Positions 47,073 to 59,098 of a DNA stretch of 64,000 nt are shown here, piece by piece. Position 1 is the stretch's first letter. Every line of letters starts with the position of its first letter. Under the pieces are notes generated by a model. The model searched no databases. It was not told the origin of the DNA and worked only from the letters and a program-made list of their open reading frames with translations. This DNA is from Gnetum montanum (Eukaryota; Streptophyta; Gnetopsida; Gnetales; Gnetaceae), in contig MNCI01015984.1 in NCBI GenBank assembly GCA_015680685.1, forward strand, positions 781,456 through 845,455, written 5' to 3'. Both the position numbers and the translations under genes were made by a program.

Positions 47073-48758
47073 TGTAGCGACCGAAAACATTGACGGCTAT
47101 AAAACACCAGGGGGTCGGCGGGCGCAATAGTTCCGACCCCGTATCCGCGAGAGGGCAGTGCTGGATGTGTGCGGACATAGGGTGCCCTAAACAGTTTGGT
47201 CGATCAAACAGGGACTTACATCGGTGTTAATATAGACTTTTGCAATGTAAATAATGCGAAATGTGAGGTAATGCTTGAAAGTAAATGAAGTAGGAAAGAA
47301 ATTGTAAAAAATGCGACAGTAATAAAAAGTAATTTTTAAAGGTGAATAAAACAGAAAATGATGCAGAACGAGACAACAAGCAAGAAATGAAGTAAAGTGT
47401 AGTTAGAAACATGCACCACTCTGAAGCTACAAACTCACTCAATCAGGGTGGATACAATACGTTGCACAGTGTGACGGAGTGCAGAAATCCCGAGAGTAAC
47501 CAAGGTGTGTCGAGAAAAAAGAGCTATGTGCTTGGACATAGATTGAAGTATAAACAATGCGGGGTTCTACCAAGGTGGTAGAATGGAGACGAGACCCCAC
47601 GCCAGCTGAGAGAGACTCATTGTTTATAGTGTTAAACAGATGACTTTGATGTTACCATGCTGGAGAGAGGAGAAGTCTTTGTTTCAGAATTCCAAAGTTC
47701 CCACCCCTTGGGAGCTGTTTTGCTTCAAGAAGGATGCGAACTCTTTTGAAATTGCCAACCTTTAAAAATTGTGGACCCTTTTTTTGCATGCTATTTGCCG
47801 AGGTATTTATAGGACCAAGGACGTGTGAAAGGGATGGTTTGAATGCTATGTACCTCGGGCCTTCGTTGTCTTACTAGCACCACTCGTGCCATTTGTGACC
47901 GTTGGACCTACAAGACCGTTGCGATGCGAACCTACATGCAATAACTGCAATCCTATTACACCGTCAACATTTGGAGATGTGTGCCAACGATCCGATTAGG
48001 TGAAGTGCATTGATTTTTCACAACCACCTGCATGCCTCGCTGTGCTTTGTGACGTAGCATGCTTGGCATAGCATAGCACTTTGTCGCTCGTTCTGCTATA
48101 TGTCACATGCTTCCTACGCTATGCTACGCTACATAGCGTAGCGTAGCATAGCAACTGTCCTTAGTCGTGAAATATTTGTCGATTTTCAAACCTTGTCTCC
48201 TACGATGTAAGTCTTGCGAACTCAGTTGACTCTGCCTTTCAAACTACCTTTTGTCTCTTCTGCAGGATTGCTACACCTTGCTACACCATGTAGCTCAGCG
48301 TAGCGTAGCAACAAACATGGTCTGCTACTTCCTGACGGAAAGGGACATCATTGCAGAACTCGAAATTGGGCAAGGGGAGTGGGTAGTGAAGTCGTTGCCT
48401 GCTACGCTACGTGGCATAGCGTAGTGTAGCACTTCGTTCCGCCATCATCTTTTGAAGCCTGCTATGCTACATAGTGTAGCAGGCTTCGTGACTTAGAAAA
48501 CTTGCTGAACTATTTTTTGCGCATCCAGAATGCTGTTGCTGACTCCGCGAATTGCTTTTGAACAGGCTATCGGCTAGGTAGGCTACTTTGGTGGATAGGC
48601 AGGATGATGTGGAGCTTATCCATGTCCAAAGTAGAAAATTTGCTGAACTGGCTGGTCTGAAGTCAGAACGTTCTTCTCTTGAAGAACTGCCATAGTGCTG
48701 TGTAGATTGCCGTGCCTAGTGAAGCGAGAATGACCTCGCATTTTTTTGGGGTGTTTCA
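47073..48758 (-). repeat. E5 5' LTR (right) and primer site
   Basis: 1686 bp, plus-strand ends TGTAGCGACC and GTGTTTCA, partner of 31316-32973. The minus-strand TATA box CCTATAAATACC is at about 47802-47813. GCTACGCTA/TAGCGTAGC palindromes occur at about 48116-48150, 48295-48307, 48405-48432 and 48460-48480. Directly inside on the minus strand is TTTTTGGCACTAGAAGGAGG (plus-strand 47053-47072), placed like a primer site, but I cannot name the tRNA. TTAAT at 48759-48763 is the right target duplication. Confidence 0.9.
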
Positions 48759-48763
48759 TTAAT

Positions 48764-49959
48764 GGTTAAAGTAATCATTAGCATTTCTATCCAAGATTCA
48801 AACCAAGTCCAAACCACATTCCAGTGACATTACATCATTTCATCTCTTGGAATTACAATTGTAAGACTATCAATATTACAAAGAGTATTGTCACTTGGTG
48901 TATTGTCCAAGGAAGAAGTTTATTCATGGCTCTTCATTTTTATTTTTATATTTTTAAGAAGCCACCTACCTTTAGACATGGGTAATATGTCTTTCTAGTG
49001 GGAACCTTAGAAATTTATTCTATTCTCTTTTATTTGTTAACTGTGTCAACCTTTTTAAGGTAGCACTTATTTTACTCTTACTCCCATTTTTTATTAGATC
49101 TACAAGGATATAATACAACCTTAGTAACATGATAGAAATTTACAATAATAATCCAAAAAAATCCACAAGTCCCATTGATGTCACACCCTTTTCATTTCAC
49201 TTAGTTCTTCACTATTCTATCCAGGCATAATGATCACAGGTTTATTCTTAGTTTGATGATGGAAAGCATATCATTATGACCATGGTAAGAACCTCTTATT
49301 AATGGAATGGAATGGATGGATGATGTGGGCTCATTATGCAAATAATCAATCTCTTATGACTTTATTTCATTGAGAAATTTTCACCTTATTGGGCTACATC
49401 TTGCTTTTATTTAATTGTTTTTTATTAATAATCAAAAATTATTTACAAAGGGTTTAAAAAAAGTATAAAAGAGATGGAAAAGATGGTAAAAATTATGAAA
49501 TGGTATAAATAATGAAAAATTTTAAAAGAATTGAAAAATATTAAAAATGTGGAAAATTGAAGAAATGAGAAAGTATAAAAGAATGAGAAAAATGTAAAAG
49601 AATGTAAAAAATGAAAGGCATTGTAAAACAAAAAAAATAGAAAAACCACTTATTAATTCTTAAGTCATGATAGGCTGTCATTCATGAGTTAATATTTTCA
49701 TTTCCAAGTCCTTAGTTGGAGTCATTTTCTTCTGATAGGAATTAGTAAGTGGTTCATGTGTATCCATGCATATGTTAGACAAATTAAGGTTCCTAGTTAA
49801 TGGCCATAGGGTTTCTTTTGGTTTTGTGGCTTCTGCTCTTCTTTCTACAGACATTTGTGTTCCATTATTACTATGAATTATTATGGTGTTTGTGTTAGTA
49901 CTTTGAATATTATGTCCACTATTGCACCTTTCTCCTTTAGTAGTTATGCATGAAATTAT
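48764..49959 (-). other. E3 post-deletion noncoding region
   Basis: Continuation of E3 after E5. On the minus strand, the PR linker (49959-49650) leads straight into the T-rich tract (49640-49443) that follows integrase in E2 and E4, so RT, RNase H and INT are deleted. GTGTGACATCAATGGG (minus, near 49180-49195) and ACATATTACCCATGTCTAAAG (near 48970-48990) are shared with E1. Confidence 0.65.
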
Positions 49960-50270
49960 TTATGTAAGGATGGCTCCATGTTTGTCCTCTTTCAAGATCT
50001 TCATTGATAAATCTTTCTTGTTTAGCCTAGCATCAATGATGCTAAGCCATGTCCTACCCATGATGATTGGACATTCCTTATTAGTATCCTTTACATTGAT
50101 CACCAAGAAGACTGCTGGGTAGGACCACCCATTGACAATGGTTACTACATTAATATGTCCTAAAGGGATGGTAATAGAATAATCTACAAGCTCAAACTTG
50201 ATGTTGCATTCTTGAATGGTGTTAGGTTCCATGTTTGATATGTATCATAGGAGATTAAATTCACTTCTAA
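49960..50270 (-). pseudogene. E3 protease fragment
   Basis: The minus strand reads VNLISYDTYQTWNLTPFKN, then MEPNTIQECNIKFELVDYS, ITIPLGHINVVTIVNGWSYP, CPIIMGRTWLSIIDA and LSMKILKEDKHG, clearly the Athila-type protease of E1, E2 and E4. It is cut at 50270, just after the catalytic Asp-Ser-Gly codons would begin, by the insertion of E4. The proposed target duplication is TCTAA (50266-50270), with its partner outside the window. Confidence 0.83.
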
Positions 50271-51150
50271 TGAGTTGTGTTCTATTAGCTACGTCGATGA
50301 GGCCTCGTTGATGCATCTCGACACAACTTACCATGCATCAACGAGGCCCCATCAACATAGTATTGTTTTTTGGCTATAAATATGTGCATGTAGTCACATT
50401 TATGGTAATTAGAGATTGTAGTTGTGGTGAAGCTCTTGCAGTTTTTCCATTTGAAAGTTAGAATTTTTACCCGAGTGCTCGCAACAGGAGTCATTAAGTG
50501 TATAGATCTTTATTTGAGCATTGTTGTACCTAAGGACAATAGTGTGTGCAGCAATAAAGACAAGCTTTTTGATAAATCTTGCAGCACTTTGGATAGATTA
50601 GCTCTTTCATTTATGATTTTAATGTTTTTAATTAGTTATTAAATATTTTCTAGTTATTATGTTAATGAAGCAATTAAGCCAAATAGATTACACACATAAG
50701 TACGATCACTTCGAGCATAACACATATTCGATTGGTAATCTCAGTAGCATTATTACTTGGTTCACCTAGTAGCGTAGCACTGGGTTGCCCAATAGTGGAT
50801 ATGTGGGTTCATGACGTGTAGAGAAAGTGGGATTGGATGCTTATGTTAGGAATAGTTAAATGCTAGTTAATTAGTTACTTTAGATTAGTTAATCACATTT
50901 CTTTTATCTACATTTTGAGCACCAAACTATAAAATAGAAAATGATAAAAATTAGATGCCTTAGTTACACTTAACCATACCAATGAACATCATGAGTGTAA
51001 TTGGGAAGACAATTATTGACCTTAAGGTTAGAATCAATTCCTAAAGGACTGGTGTATCAGAAATGATAAAGTCCATGAAATTCAACCAGATCGCATGTGA
51101 ATGCTTTGTGATTCGTATGGTTGGACGTAGGGGTACCTCGCCACTCATCA
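50271..51150 (+). repeat. E4 5' LTR
   Basis: 880 bp, TGAGTTG to TCATCA. U3 holds a striking inverted repeat: 50293-50315 pairs with 50334-50356 (about 21 of 23 positions), with GAGGCCTCGTTGATGCA in one arm. TATA box GCTATAAATATG at about 50373-50384, AATAAA at 50553-50558. It ends next to the primer site. Confidence 0.88.
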
Positions 51151-51170
51151 TTGGCACTGTTGTTAGGGAC
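51151..51170 (+). promoter_or_regulatory. E4 primer-binding site
   Basis: TTGGCACTGTTGTTAGGGAC follows the LTR. Same tRNA-Asp type as in E1 and E2, with transitions. Confidence 0.75.
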
Positions 51171-51305
51171 TTTGTTTATGGAACATGCACCATTTAGTTC
51201 TAAGTGAATACCATTAATATCATTGTACAAACCTAAAGGTTAATATTATTTCTACTATACATAGAATTATAAAAGCACACTGATAATTTTATTTTGTTTT
51301 GCAAA

Positions 51306-53800
51306 ATGTCTTCTTCTTCTAGCAAGCATGAAGATACCAAATCATTAGTTCCACAAGAATGCAAGGTGGTATACACTCATCTACATGGGTTTGTACCAGA
51401 CTTCACCTTCATCCTACATTAGGATGAATAACTATGATGGCGTGATATGGAAGGCAATGTCATCTTGCCCCTCAATAGATCTATGCTCAAGATGCTATTT
51501 AAAACCCTCAAGAAGCTGGGCATAGCATATCTTCATAAAGAATACATTGTGGATGGATATGACTCTCAAAACTACTGTTCCATGAAACACAACGCAAATG
51601 AGATCAATGTTAGGAGAAACTCCATGAAGCTACAAAGGGGAAACCTTATATCAATCCCTTATTCCTACTAAATCAAGACGACATTGAGGATCATCCTATT
51701 GAAGGTTTTCAACATGAAGATTATCCAGCCCCTAATATAGGTGATGAGGGTGTGAACCTGAACCTACGATCCACTATTTATAAATTGAGTTAAAAGAAAA
51801 GTGATAGCCAAGGTAGGGACTCAGGCAAGCATCACAATAGCAAGGGATCTAATGATGGTGATCGTAATAAGAATAAGAGTGGTGGTAGACACCATGGTGG
51901 TGGTGGTGGTCCACCTTCCTCTTCATCTGATTCTAAATATTCCTCTTCATCTAATAGTTCTCATGGAAGCCACCATAAAAATAACTATGATGAAGGTGAT
52001 CAGTGAGATAAAAATGACTTTGAAGGCCATCAAAACCAAAGGGGTGGTTGAAATCATCATTGGCATCATCGATGTAGTGATGAGGACGAACCTCTATTGG
52101 TGACTTGAAGTATGCTCAACATTGCAAAGGCAATTAAAATTTCAACCAGGCATATGAAGGATAGTTGGATCAAGTACCTCGATATGAACAATATCCTAAG
52201 ATTTGAGGGGGGATACAACTTTGATCTGCAAACGCATTTACAAGCTTTTCATGATGCTTGTGCCTTACAGAACATAGAGAATGAATAGTAGAAACTCAAA
52301 CTATTTCCTAAGACACTTATCAAGGAAGTTGAAAGTTGGTATTGGTCTTTGGAACTGGAATCTATTCATTGATGGAGTACCATGCTAGAGGTATTTAATG
52401 ACAAATATCAAATGTACTATAGAGTGCCTAATCTGAGAAGGTAAATCCAAGGCTGGAAATAGGGAACACATGAACCCTTGGATATCACCATGGGATGATG
52501 CTATTCACTCTTACACCAATGCCTTGGCCATGGTTATTCTCAGAGGGAACAACTTTGTCACATCATAGATGGGCTTAGAGTAGAAACAAGAAGAACCCTT
52601 AATGTGTATGCCCAAGGAAGATTGTGTGAACTAAGAACTCATTAGATCCAAAGGTTAATTGAGTAGGTAGCAAAAGAAGAAGGTGAGATATGAAAAAGGA
52701 AAAGTGCTAAAGAGTATAATAGAGATCCTTCCATTAGAAAATGGGAGGTCCAGTTTTGTGACAAGGAGGAATCACCTCTTGATGAAGTGGTAAACAAAAA
52801 AACCTTACCCATTCAGAAGTCTATTTCTAATATTTTGGCAAAGGTTGATAAGTTATGGGACTCTTTGGATGAAAAATTTCAAATCGCTCTAAAGATGCTA
52901 GAGAATCCAAAGAGCAAAATAGTAATCATAATTGCAAGAGGTGAAAAGAAGCTGAATGTGCCTACCAAAGAGGTAAGGGCAAAGCTGCTGCAGTAGAGGA
53001 AGTTGTGGAGTCTAACTTTGATGATGAAACTAAATGTGACATCTATCAATACAAACATCCAAAGGGATGTTGTCTTATAGTGTCACACTTACAAGATTCT
53101 GGAGTGTATGCATTGAATCCTCCCCTAGCACATAGGTAAGCTCCAAGACAATTGCCTTATCCTCAAGGAAATCCAAGGTAGTTCCACCAATAGCAACAAG
53201 CTTACTACCCAAGTGAGACTCCTCCATAACCTTATGAACAATATCAATAGTGGTACCAACCATAATCGTGGGGAATGCCACTGCTAAGACAATAGTATCC
53301 TCATAGGAAACTAGATCCATACGGGTACTATGTTCAGTAGCCCATCTCCCCTAGAAGTTCTATAAGTCATACATCATTCCAGCATCACTATTACCCTCTA
53401 AAGTATCATTGAACACACTCATCATCTACTCAATGGGAAAACCCATATCGGTATCCATACCATCCTTTACATCACTCTGCACATACACATCCACCTTCAA
53501 CCTAGTTACCTCTTGCTCCGTCCATGTAGGGTGAGATTCCTCCACAGCTACAATAATGAAATGCTATGAGGGTTGTACACTTACAATGGGTTTTTCAGCC
53601 AAGTGGTCCAGACAATCGATCCAGGAAATACCTTTCTTCAAGCCTAGTAGTCTTCTCCAACCCTTACAACCTAGTCTCGCTAATCACCCTACATCTCTAG
53701 TACCCTCGTCCTCTGCATCAAACACCTTTGAGTACCATTCAAACTAAGTGCTTCCCAAGATTTGCATTATAATTCTAACTCATGCTATTTTTGATTAAGG
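51306..53800 (+). pseudogene. E4 gag, broken
   Basis: The ATG at 51306 opens MSSSSSKHED. A Gly/Ser/His-rich stretch (51800-52080) is followed by the gag domain (MKDSWIKYLDMNN, FHDACALQNIENE, SWYWSLELES, FNDKYQMYYRV, about 52130-52440), a Lys/Glu-rich part (52660-52960), the knuckle CDIYQYKHPKGCC at 53035-53073, in which the second Cys is Tyr, and a Pro/Tyr/Gln-rich linker. The frame changes at least twice between 51306 and the protease. Confidence 0.8.
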
Positions 53801-53859
53801 TTGATAATCTTCCTACAAAAAGATCTGATCCAGGAAGTCCACTCATTTATCTATAGATC

Positions 53860-54261
53860 ACTAGACAGGAGTCATGCAAGGTTCTTCTTGACTCTAGTTC
53901 CAAAGTTAATCTCATCTCCCATGACATGTACAAGGCCTCAGACCTACCTCCTTTCAAGAAGAGCAAAATTTCTTTAGAATTAGTAGATCAGTCAATTACT
54001 ATGCCTCTAGGATTAGTAGAGGACATTGTGACCATAGTTTGTGGATGGTCCTATCCTACTAATTTTCTAGTGAACAAGGTGAACAATTGCAAAAGTGACT
54101 TCCCCATCATTATGGGAAGGACTTGGTTAAGCATAGTCAATGTAAGAATGGGTATAAGGGATCTATCTTTAGAAATATCTAAGGAAAATGAGCTAGGCAA
54201 GATTGAGAAGAAGCGTATTTCATGTATTGCATACAATGATAACAAGTGCAATTACATGTAA
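53860..54261 (+). pseudogene. E4 protease
   Basis: LLDSSSKVNLISHDMYK carries the catalytic Asp near 53890 (Ser replaces the usual Gly of DSG). ITMPLGLVEDIVTIV, FPIIMGRTWLSIV and RISCIAYNDNKC follow. Open for 111 codons from 53926 to 54261. Confidence 0.83.
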
Positions 54262-54408
54262 AATATTTGGTCCATCAAAAGCACATACATTAAGGCATGC
54301 AATCAATGTGGGCAAGAGATCAATATTCAAAGGTATCTATATGTAGCAGCCACAAAATAGGAGGGTACCCAGTGGCTGATCGCTAACTCAAATAGCAAAA
54401 CACTATGC

Positions 54409-55330
54409 ATGGAACCAACTGAGAGCTTAACATGTCCATATGTTAAAGGCATGGACAAAATTGCACAAGTTCATTTCAAACTCTTTGATGAAGATGATGC
54501 CACTTGTTGGGAAGAGTTGGAAATCCCTAATCACTTCAAGCAGGAGCCCTTGGAGCTAAACACTTTACTGGCCAGTATGGAACATGAATTTTTAAATAAT
54601 GGTAAATTGGTCATAATTAATGCCAAACTTGCTCCTGAACAAAAAGAAAAGTTTTTGAAAGTGATGAATAAATGGTCAACAACCTTTGCTTGGTCATATC
54701 CAAAGCTAATAGGAATCAATCCAAGGATATGCTAGCATCACATCTACACCAACATGGCCACAAAGCCTAGAAGGCAGTCTTAGAGGTGGTGAAACTCTAA
54801 ATTGAAGCAAATAATCAAGGAGGAAATAGAAAAATTCCTCAAGATGGGATTCATCTATCCAATTGCAGATAGTAAGTGTGTTAGCCCACTCATAATTGTA
54901 CGGAAAAAGGGTGGTGAATCATGGGTTTGCATCAACTGTGGGCTATTAAATATGGCAACATTTAAAGATCATTTTTCTTTGCCATTTATGGATCAAGTGT
55001 TAGAAACCATATCTAGCCATTGTTATTATAGTTTCTTGGATGGTTATAGTGGCTATAACCAAATCCAAATCACACTAAAAGATTAAGCCAATACAACATT
55101 CATGAGTCCCTGACTTTTGCATATTGTAAGATGTTATTAGGTCTGTGTAATGCCCTTGCAACATTTCAATGCTTGGCCCTTAGTATCTTTCAACAACAGA
55201 TTGGTAGTGGTGTTGAAGTCTTCATGGATGACTTCTCGACCTATGGAGCTACATTTGAGCAAGTCTTGGACTACCTAGAGCAAGTATTGAAGAGGTGTTT
55301 TGAGATAAACTTGCAAATCAACTAGAAAAA
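54409..55330 (+). pseudogene. E4 reverse transcriptase
   Basis: WSTTFAWSYPKLIG, MGFIYPIADSKCVSP, SFLDGYSGYNQI, a small deletion and frameshift near 55105 (the MSPWGTF block is damaged), LGLCNALATFQ and VFMDDFSTYG near 55213-55242. Same FMDD type as E2. A TAG at 54733 and a TAA at 55084 add further breaks. Confidence 0.85.
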
Positions 55331-55559
55331 GAGCCATCTCATGGTCCCCAAGAAGGCATTATGCTAGGACACTGAATTTCACAAAAAGGGATTGAGGTAG
55401 ACCCAAAAAAGATAAGGGTCATCCAAGAAATAACATAGTAATGAAAGACCATTAAAGATGTTTGGTCATTCCTTGGACACACTAGCTACTACCAGTGATT
55501 CATATAGAATTTCTCTAAGATCACAAAGCCACTGGTAGAGCTTACAAAGAAAGATGTAC

Positions 55560-56060
55560 CCTTCATCTGGACTAAGGAAAGTAAACACGCATTCCGACAA
55601 TTAAAGGATAAACTTGTAGAAACACAAATCCTACAAGCACTAGACTAGTCCAGACCTTTCCACATCATGATAGATGCATCTAACTATGCTTTAGAAGTAG
55701 TGCCCATGTAAGTGGACAATAAGAAATGTCCATATTACATCCACTGCATGAGTCAAAGCATTGTGGAAGCATAGTTAAATTACACCACCACAGAGAAAGA
55801 ATTAATGGTAGTGGTGTATGCTCCAAAACATTTTAAGCACTATGTGCTTGGTTACAAAGTATTTGTACATACAAACCATAGTGCAATTCACTTCCTCATG
55901 AATAAGCCAACGGTAAGCCCTTATGTCATACGATGGCTTGTGATTTTGCAAGAATTCGATCTTATAATGGTAGATCAAAGAGGAACCAAGAATGTGGTTG
56001 CTGACCACCTCTCTTGCTTAAGATGGGATAATAAAAAGGAGGAGAGCCCACTCTCTAATT
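55560..56060 (+). pseudogene. E4 RNase H
   Basis: FIWTKESKHAFRQL, HIMIDASNYAL, TTEKELMVVVYAPKHF, HTNHSAIHFLMNKP and VVADHLSCLRWD. Open from 55805 to 56062. Stops at about 55645, 55711 and 55771 interrupt the first half. Confidence 0.83.
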
Positions 56061-56239
56061 AGTTTCCAGATGAACTTCTCTTTACAGGAGAAATAAGTGA
56101 ACAAACACCTACAAAACCAATATGGTATAATGGCATCCTCACCTATCTTCTTACTTAAGAGATGTCACAAGACTTGGATTTCAGGAAGAAGCAACAATTT
56201 CTTCATCAGGCCAAATACTTCATAGTAATCAATAGACAC

Positions 56240-57360
56240 CTTTACAAAGTGTGTGTCGATGGCCTGATCTGTTGTTGTGTCCCTAATGAAGATCAATTGT
56301 GAGTTCTCCAAGATGCTCACAAAGGGCCTTGTAGAGGCCACTATGTATGGAGACACACAACCATAAAAATCCTGATGGCAAGATAATATTGGCCTACAAT
56401 CTTTAGGGATGCCCACTAGCTCGTTAAGTCCTGTGAATGTCATCAATGAGATGGGGGAATGACAAATTGCATGGAAGGTCCTCAATAGTGGATTCAATCA
56501 CTAGAGCCTTTCAACATATGGGGTGTTGACTTCATGGATCCCATCACATCCATGTCCAATGGGAAGGCATATATTATAGTAGCAGTTGACTACTACACAA
56601 AATGGGCAGTAGCAATAGCTATTACTAATTGTACATCATCCACTACTGCCAAATTTATACAACAAAATATTGTGAATAGGTTTGGGGTGTCACATTCACT
56701 AATTTTTGATAATAAAACTCACTTCACAAGTGTCCATTAGAAAATTAATGTAATTCTTGGGGGTAGAACATAAATTAATAACACCTTACCACCTCCAAGC
56801 CAATGATTAAGCAGAGGTAACCAACTAGGAGATTACAAAAAATACTAACACAGACCATTAGCAAATATAGGAAGGATTGGAGTACAAAGCTGAACAATGC
56901 TCTTTGGGCTTATTGTTTAACTTGGAAACTTCCTATTGGCTATGCTCCTTATGAGTTAGTGTACAGGAAACTTCCAATGCTTTTGATTCAATCTGAGCTT
57001 CGTACACTCTCAACAACCTTTGAACTAAATCTTGACCTAAGTCTAGCATAAAAAGAAAGGCTGATCAACCTGAATGTTCTAGATGAAAATTGATTAGTGG
57101 CCCTATCCTTGAATGAGGTGAACAAGACATTCAGTAAGCAACATCATGACCTTAGAATTAGGAAAGTAAAACTTCAACCAAAAGATAAGGTTCTCTACTG
57201 GAACCACACACATGTACCCTAAAAGATAAAATTTCAAACATTGTGGGAGGGAAATTACCTAATTGATCAAACCTTTCCCTATGGGGCCATGTTAATCTAC
57301 AAACTTGAATGCCCAAATAAAAAGTAGTTGGTCAACATCCAACAAGTAAAGCCTTTCCTA
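56240..57360 (+). pseudogene. E4 integrase
   Basis: Zinc-finger remnants HKGPCRGHY and SCECHQ (56318-56450). The core has Asp at 56528 (WGVDFMD) and Asp at 56708 (FDNKTHF), open for 68 codons. A frameshift after 56740 separates these from the Glu block (GCA GAG GTA near 56811). The C-terminal part near 57170-57330 (TGT-type WNHTHV, LWEGNY) is recognisable but stop-ridden. Confidence 0.83.
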
Positions 57361-59057
57361 GCACCAAAACAAGCCAGTGTAACTACCACCTTAATGGATG
57401 AACAACCACGTTCTATTTTTTGGATCTCCTCCTTTCAACTTAGTCATGGGGAAGATGGCCATCCGGGCTAACAATCCATTTGGCTTCTTAGTTTTTCTAC
57501 CTTTTTGTTTTTCATGTTTTTGATTTTTACAAATTATTTATTTTACAAATTCTTGATTTTTCAAATTTTTCTAATTTTACACCATCTTTAGTACCTTTGA
57601 ACCTTCTTGACTATTTTACACTTTATTATATATCTTACTCTATTTTATTTTATTCAAGTGTGATATTTTTCTCATTTTTGCTAATAAAGAATGCTTTATT
57701 GTCATAGGACACAGTGCCACTGTTACTATTTACTAATGATGGTTTGTGCTTAATGTTGTAATTGTTGATGTCTAGTTTCTATTTTTGAATTCTAATGTTT
57801 GATGACTTTGACATGATTTATTTTTCATGGCATATGCATTGAGTCCACATCATCTGCCCATCTAATGAACTCTATGGTCTTCCTTGTTCTGGAAATTTCC
57901 CTTTCATTAAAGAAACTTTTAATCAATCGATGACCTTAGAAGTTTTGGAATTAGAAAGGATTCAAAGGTTTGTAAAGGGTGACTTCAAGGGGACTTAATA
58001 CTCTTTGTACTCTTCTACTTACTTGAGTGCTTGGGTGTTTTTCATGGACTTCTTACCATTCGATACCACCCACTGATAGGAAGTCAAATAATGTTATTGC
58101 ATGGTGTGGTTCCCATTCAAAAAAAATAGTTGGAATTTAAAGCATACCCCTTTGACATAAATAAGTCCTTACATGGTGTGGTTCCCATTTCAAAAAAAAA
58201 AATAATGGAAATGCAAAGCACATTCCTTGGACAAATAAATAGCCTATAAGCACTAGTTATAGGACTCAAATAGCATGCAGCTATGCCTGAGGGTTCCCTC
58301 TAACTAAGGCCCTATCTCTCTTATTCCCTACTTCTCTTTTCTTTTCTTTGTGGAATGATGGTTGCTTTGTGAAAGCACTTTGGTATCTCAAGTGAGTGGA
58401 TCGATCTTAGAGTGGCAATGCAAAGTCACTGAAAGCAGTTGATTTTGGTTTGGACCGAGGATGGATCTTCTTCAGTCATTTCAATCACAAATTCCACAAA
58501 GGGACTTCTTATGACCTTAATTTGAAATCCCATTCCACCTTCTCTATCATCCATCCATGATACCATAACTCACCTCACTACTATGTTCTATGTTATGTTC
58601 TATGTCTTGGTCTGATGTGTTGGGATTCTTGGGTAGATTCTTTCAGGTTCGTCCTTAACTTTTCATGATCATTAAATTAACTATGGGGCCCATAGACTTC
58701 TTACTTGAGGTTATGCAAGGGAAAAAAGGGATGAGCCTACTATGGGAAGGACCCACTTGCATAGCTTTTGGATTTATTAGTTAAGGTTTCTTACCTTTGG
58801 CATTGCCATAATCCTAAATTTTTCATATTTCATTGAGTATACCACTCAGTGCTCCTTAATCTTTCATTTCATTCATCCACTAAATTAATTTTTCTCCATT
58901 TTTCCAAATTTATGAGCTTCAACACCCTCTTCTTATGTTTTCATACTATTCTTGGTCTTTTGAGCTTTCATTTGATCCTAATTTCATTCAAAAATTCCTT
59001 GTATTTTGAAAGTTTGACCAAAGTCAATAGAAGTCAATGATGGTCAATAGTTGTATT
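57361..59057 (+). other. E4 conserved noncoding region
   Basis: T-rich tract 57490-57680; GTGACTTCAAGGGG near 57984-57997; two GCATGGTGTGG units (58098-58156, 58169-58232); CCCTCTAACTAAGG near 58289; CCTACTATGGGAAGGACCC from 58737. Same order as in E2. No coding region. Confidence 0.72.
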
Positions 59058-59098
59058 GACGAGGCCTCATTGATGCAATGCATACATGCTATATATAC
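59058..59098 (+). promoter_or_regulatory. E4 internal U3-like promoter
   Basis: GACGAGGCCTCATTGATGCA at 59058-59077 matches 18 of 20 bases of the E4 LTR U3 motif at 50296-50315, and is followed by a TATA box GCTATATATACC at about 59088-59099. The ORF3 leader runs from here to 59479, where E6 cuts the element. Promoter role inferred from the same layout in E2 and E3. Confidence 0.6.

Larger units (their letters stand above)
31316..48758 (-). mobile_element. E5: 17.4 kb Tat/Ogre-like retrotransposon with antisense gene
   Basis: The LTRs are 31316-32973 and 47073-48758. TTAAT at 31311-31315 and 48759-48763 is a perfect target duplication inside E3. Transcription runs right to left: 5' LTR, primer site, tandem-repeat leader, gag (46083 down to 43303), PR (about 43120-42283), a 5.9 kb insert with an antisense multi-exon gene, RT and dual RNase H (36547-34361), a truncated INT (34230-33944) and the 3' LTR. 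The YVDD RT, the second RNase H and the large gap between PR and RT fit the Tat/Ogre group. Frames differ between gag N-half, gag C-half/PR and RT-INT. Confidence 0.9.
4844..50270 (-). mobile_element. E3: Athila-like retrotransposon on minus strand, three times interrupted
   Basis: E3 runs right to left. Its 3' LTR is 4844-5317 plus 26871-27255, split by E1. ORF3 is 27462-30152, an internal promoter lies near 30615-30720, and noncoding DNA runs to 31310. E5 (31316-48758) interrupts it; noncoding DNA resumes at 48764 and a protease fragment lies at 49960-50270. RT, RNase H and integrase are missing between PR (ending near 49960) and the T-rich post-integrase region (from about 49640). E4 inserted at 50271 inside the protease active-site codons, so gag and the 5' LTR of E3 should lie beyond the right edge of the window. 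E3 is the oldest layer of the nest. Confidence 0.8.

Noticed and set aside
51801-52103. 100-codon Val/Ile/Met-rich open frame
   Set aside because: Off-frame reading of the Gly/Ser/His-rich part of E4 gag.
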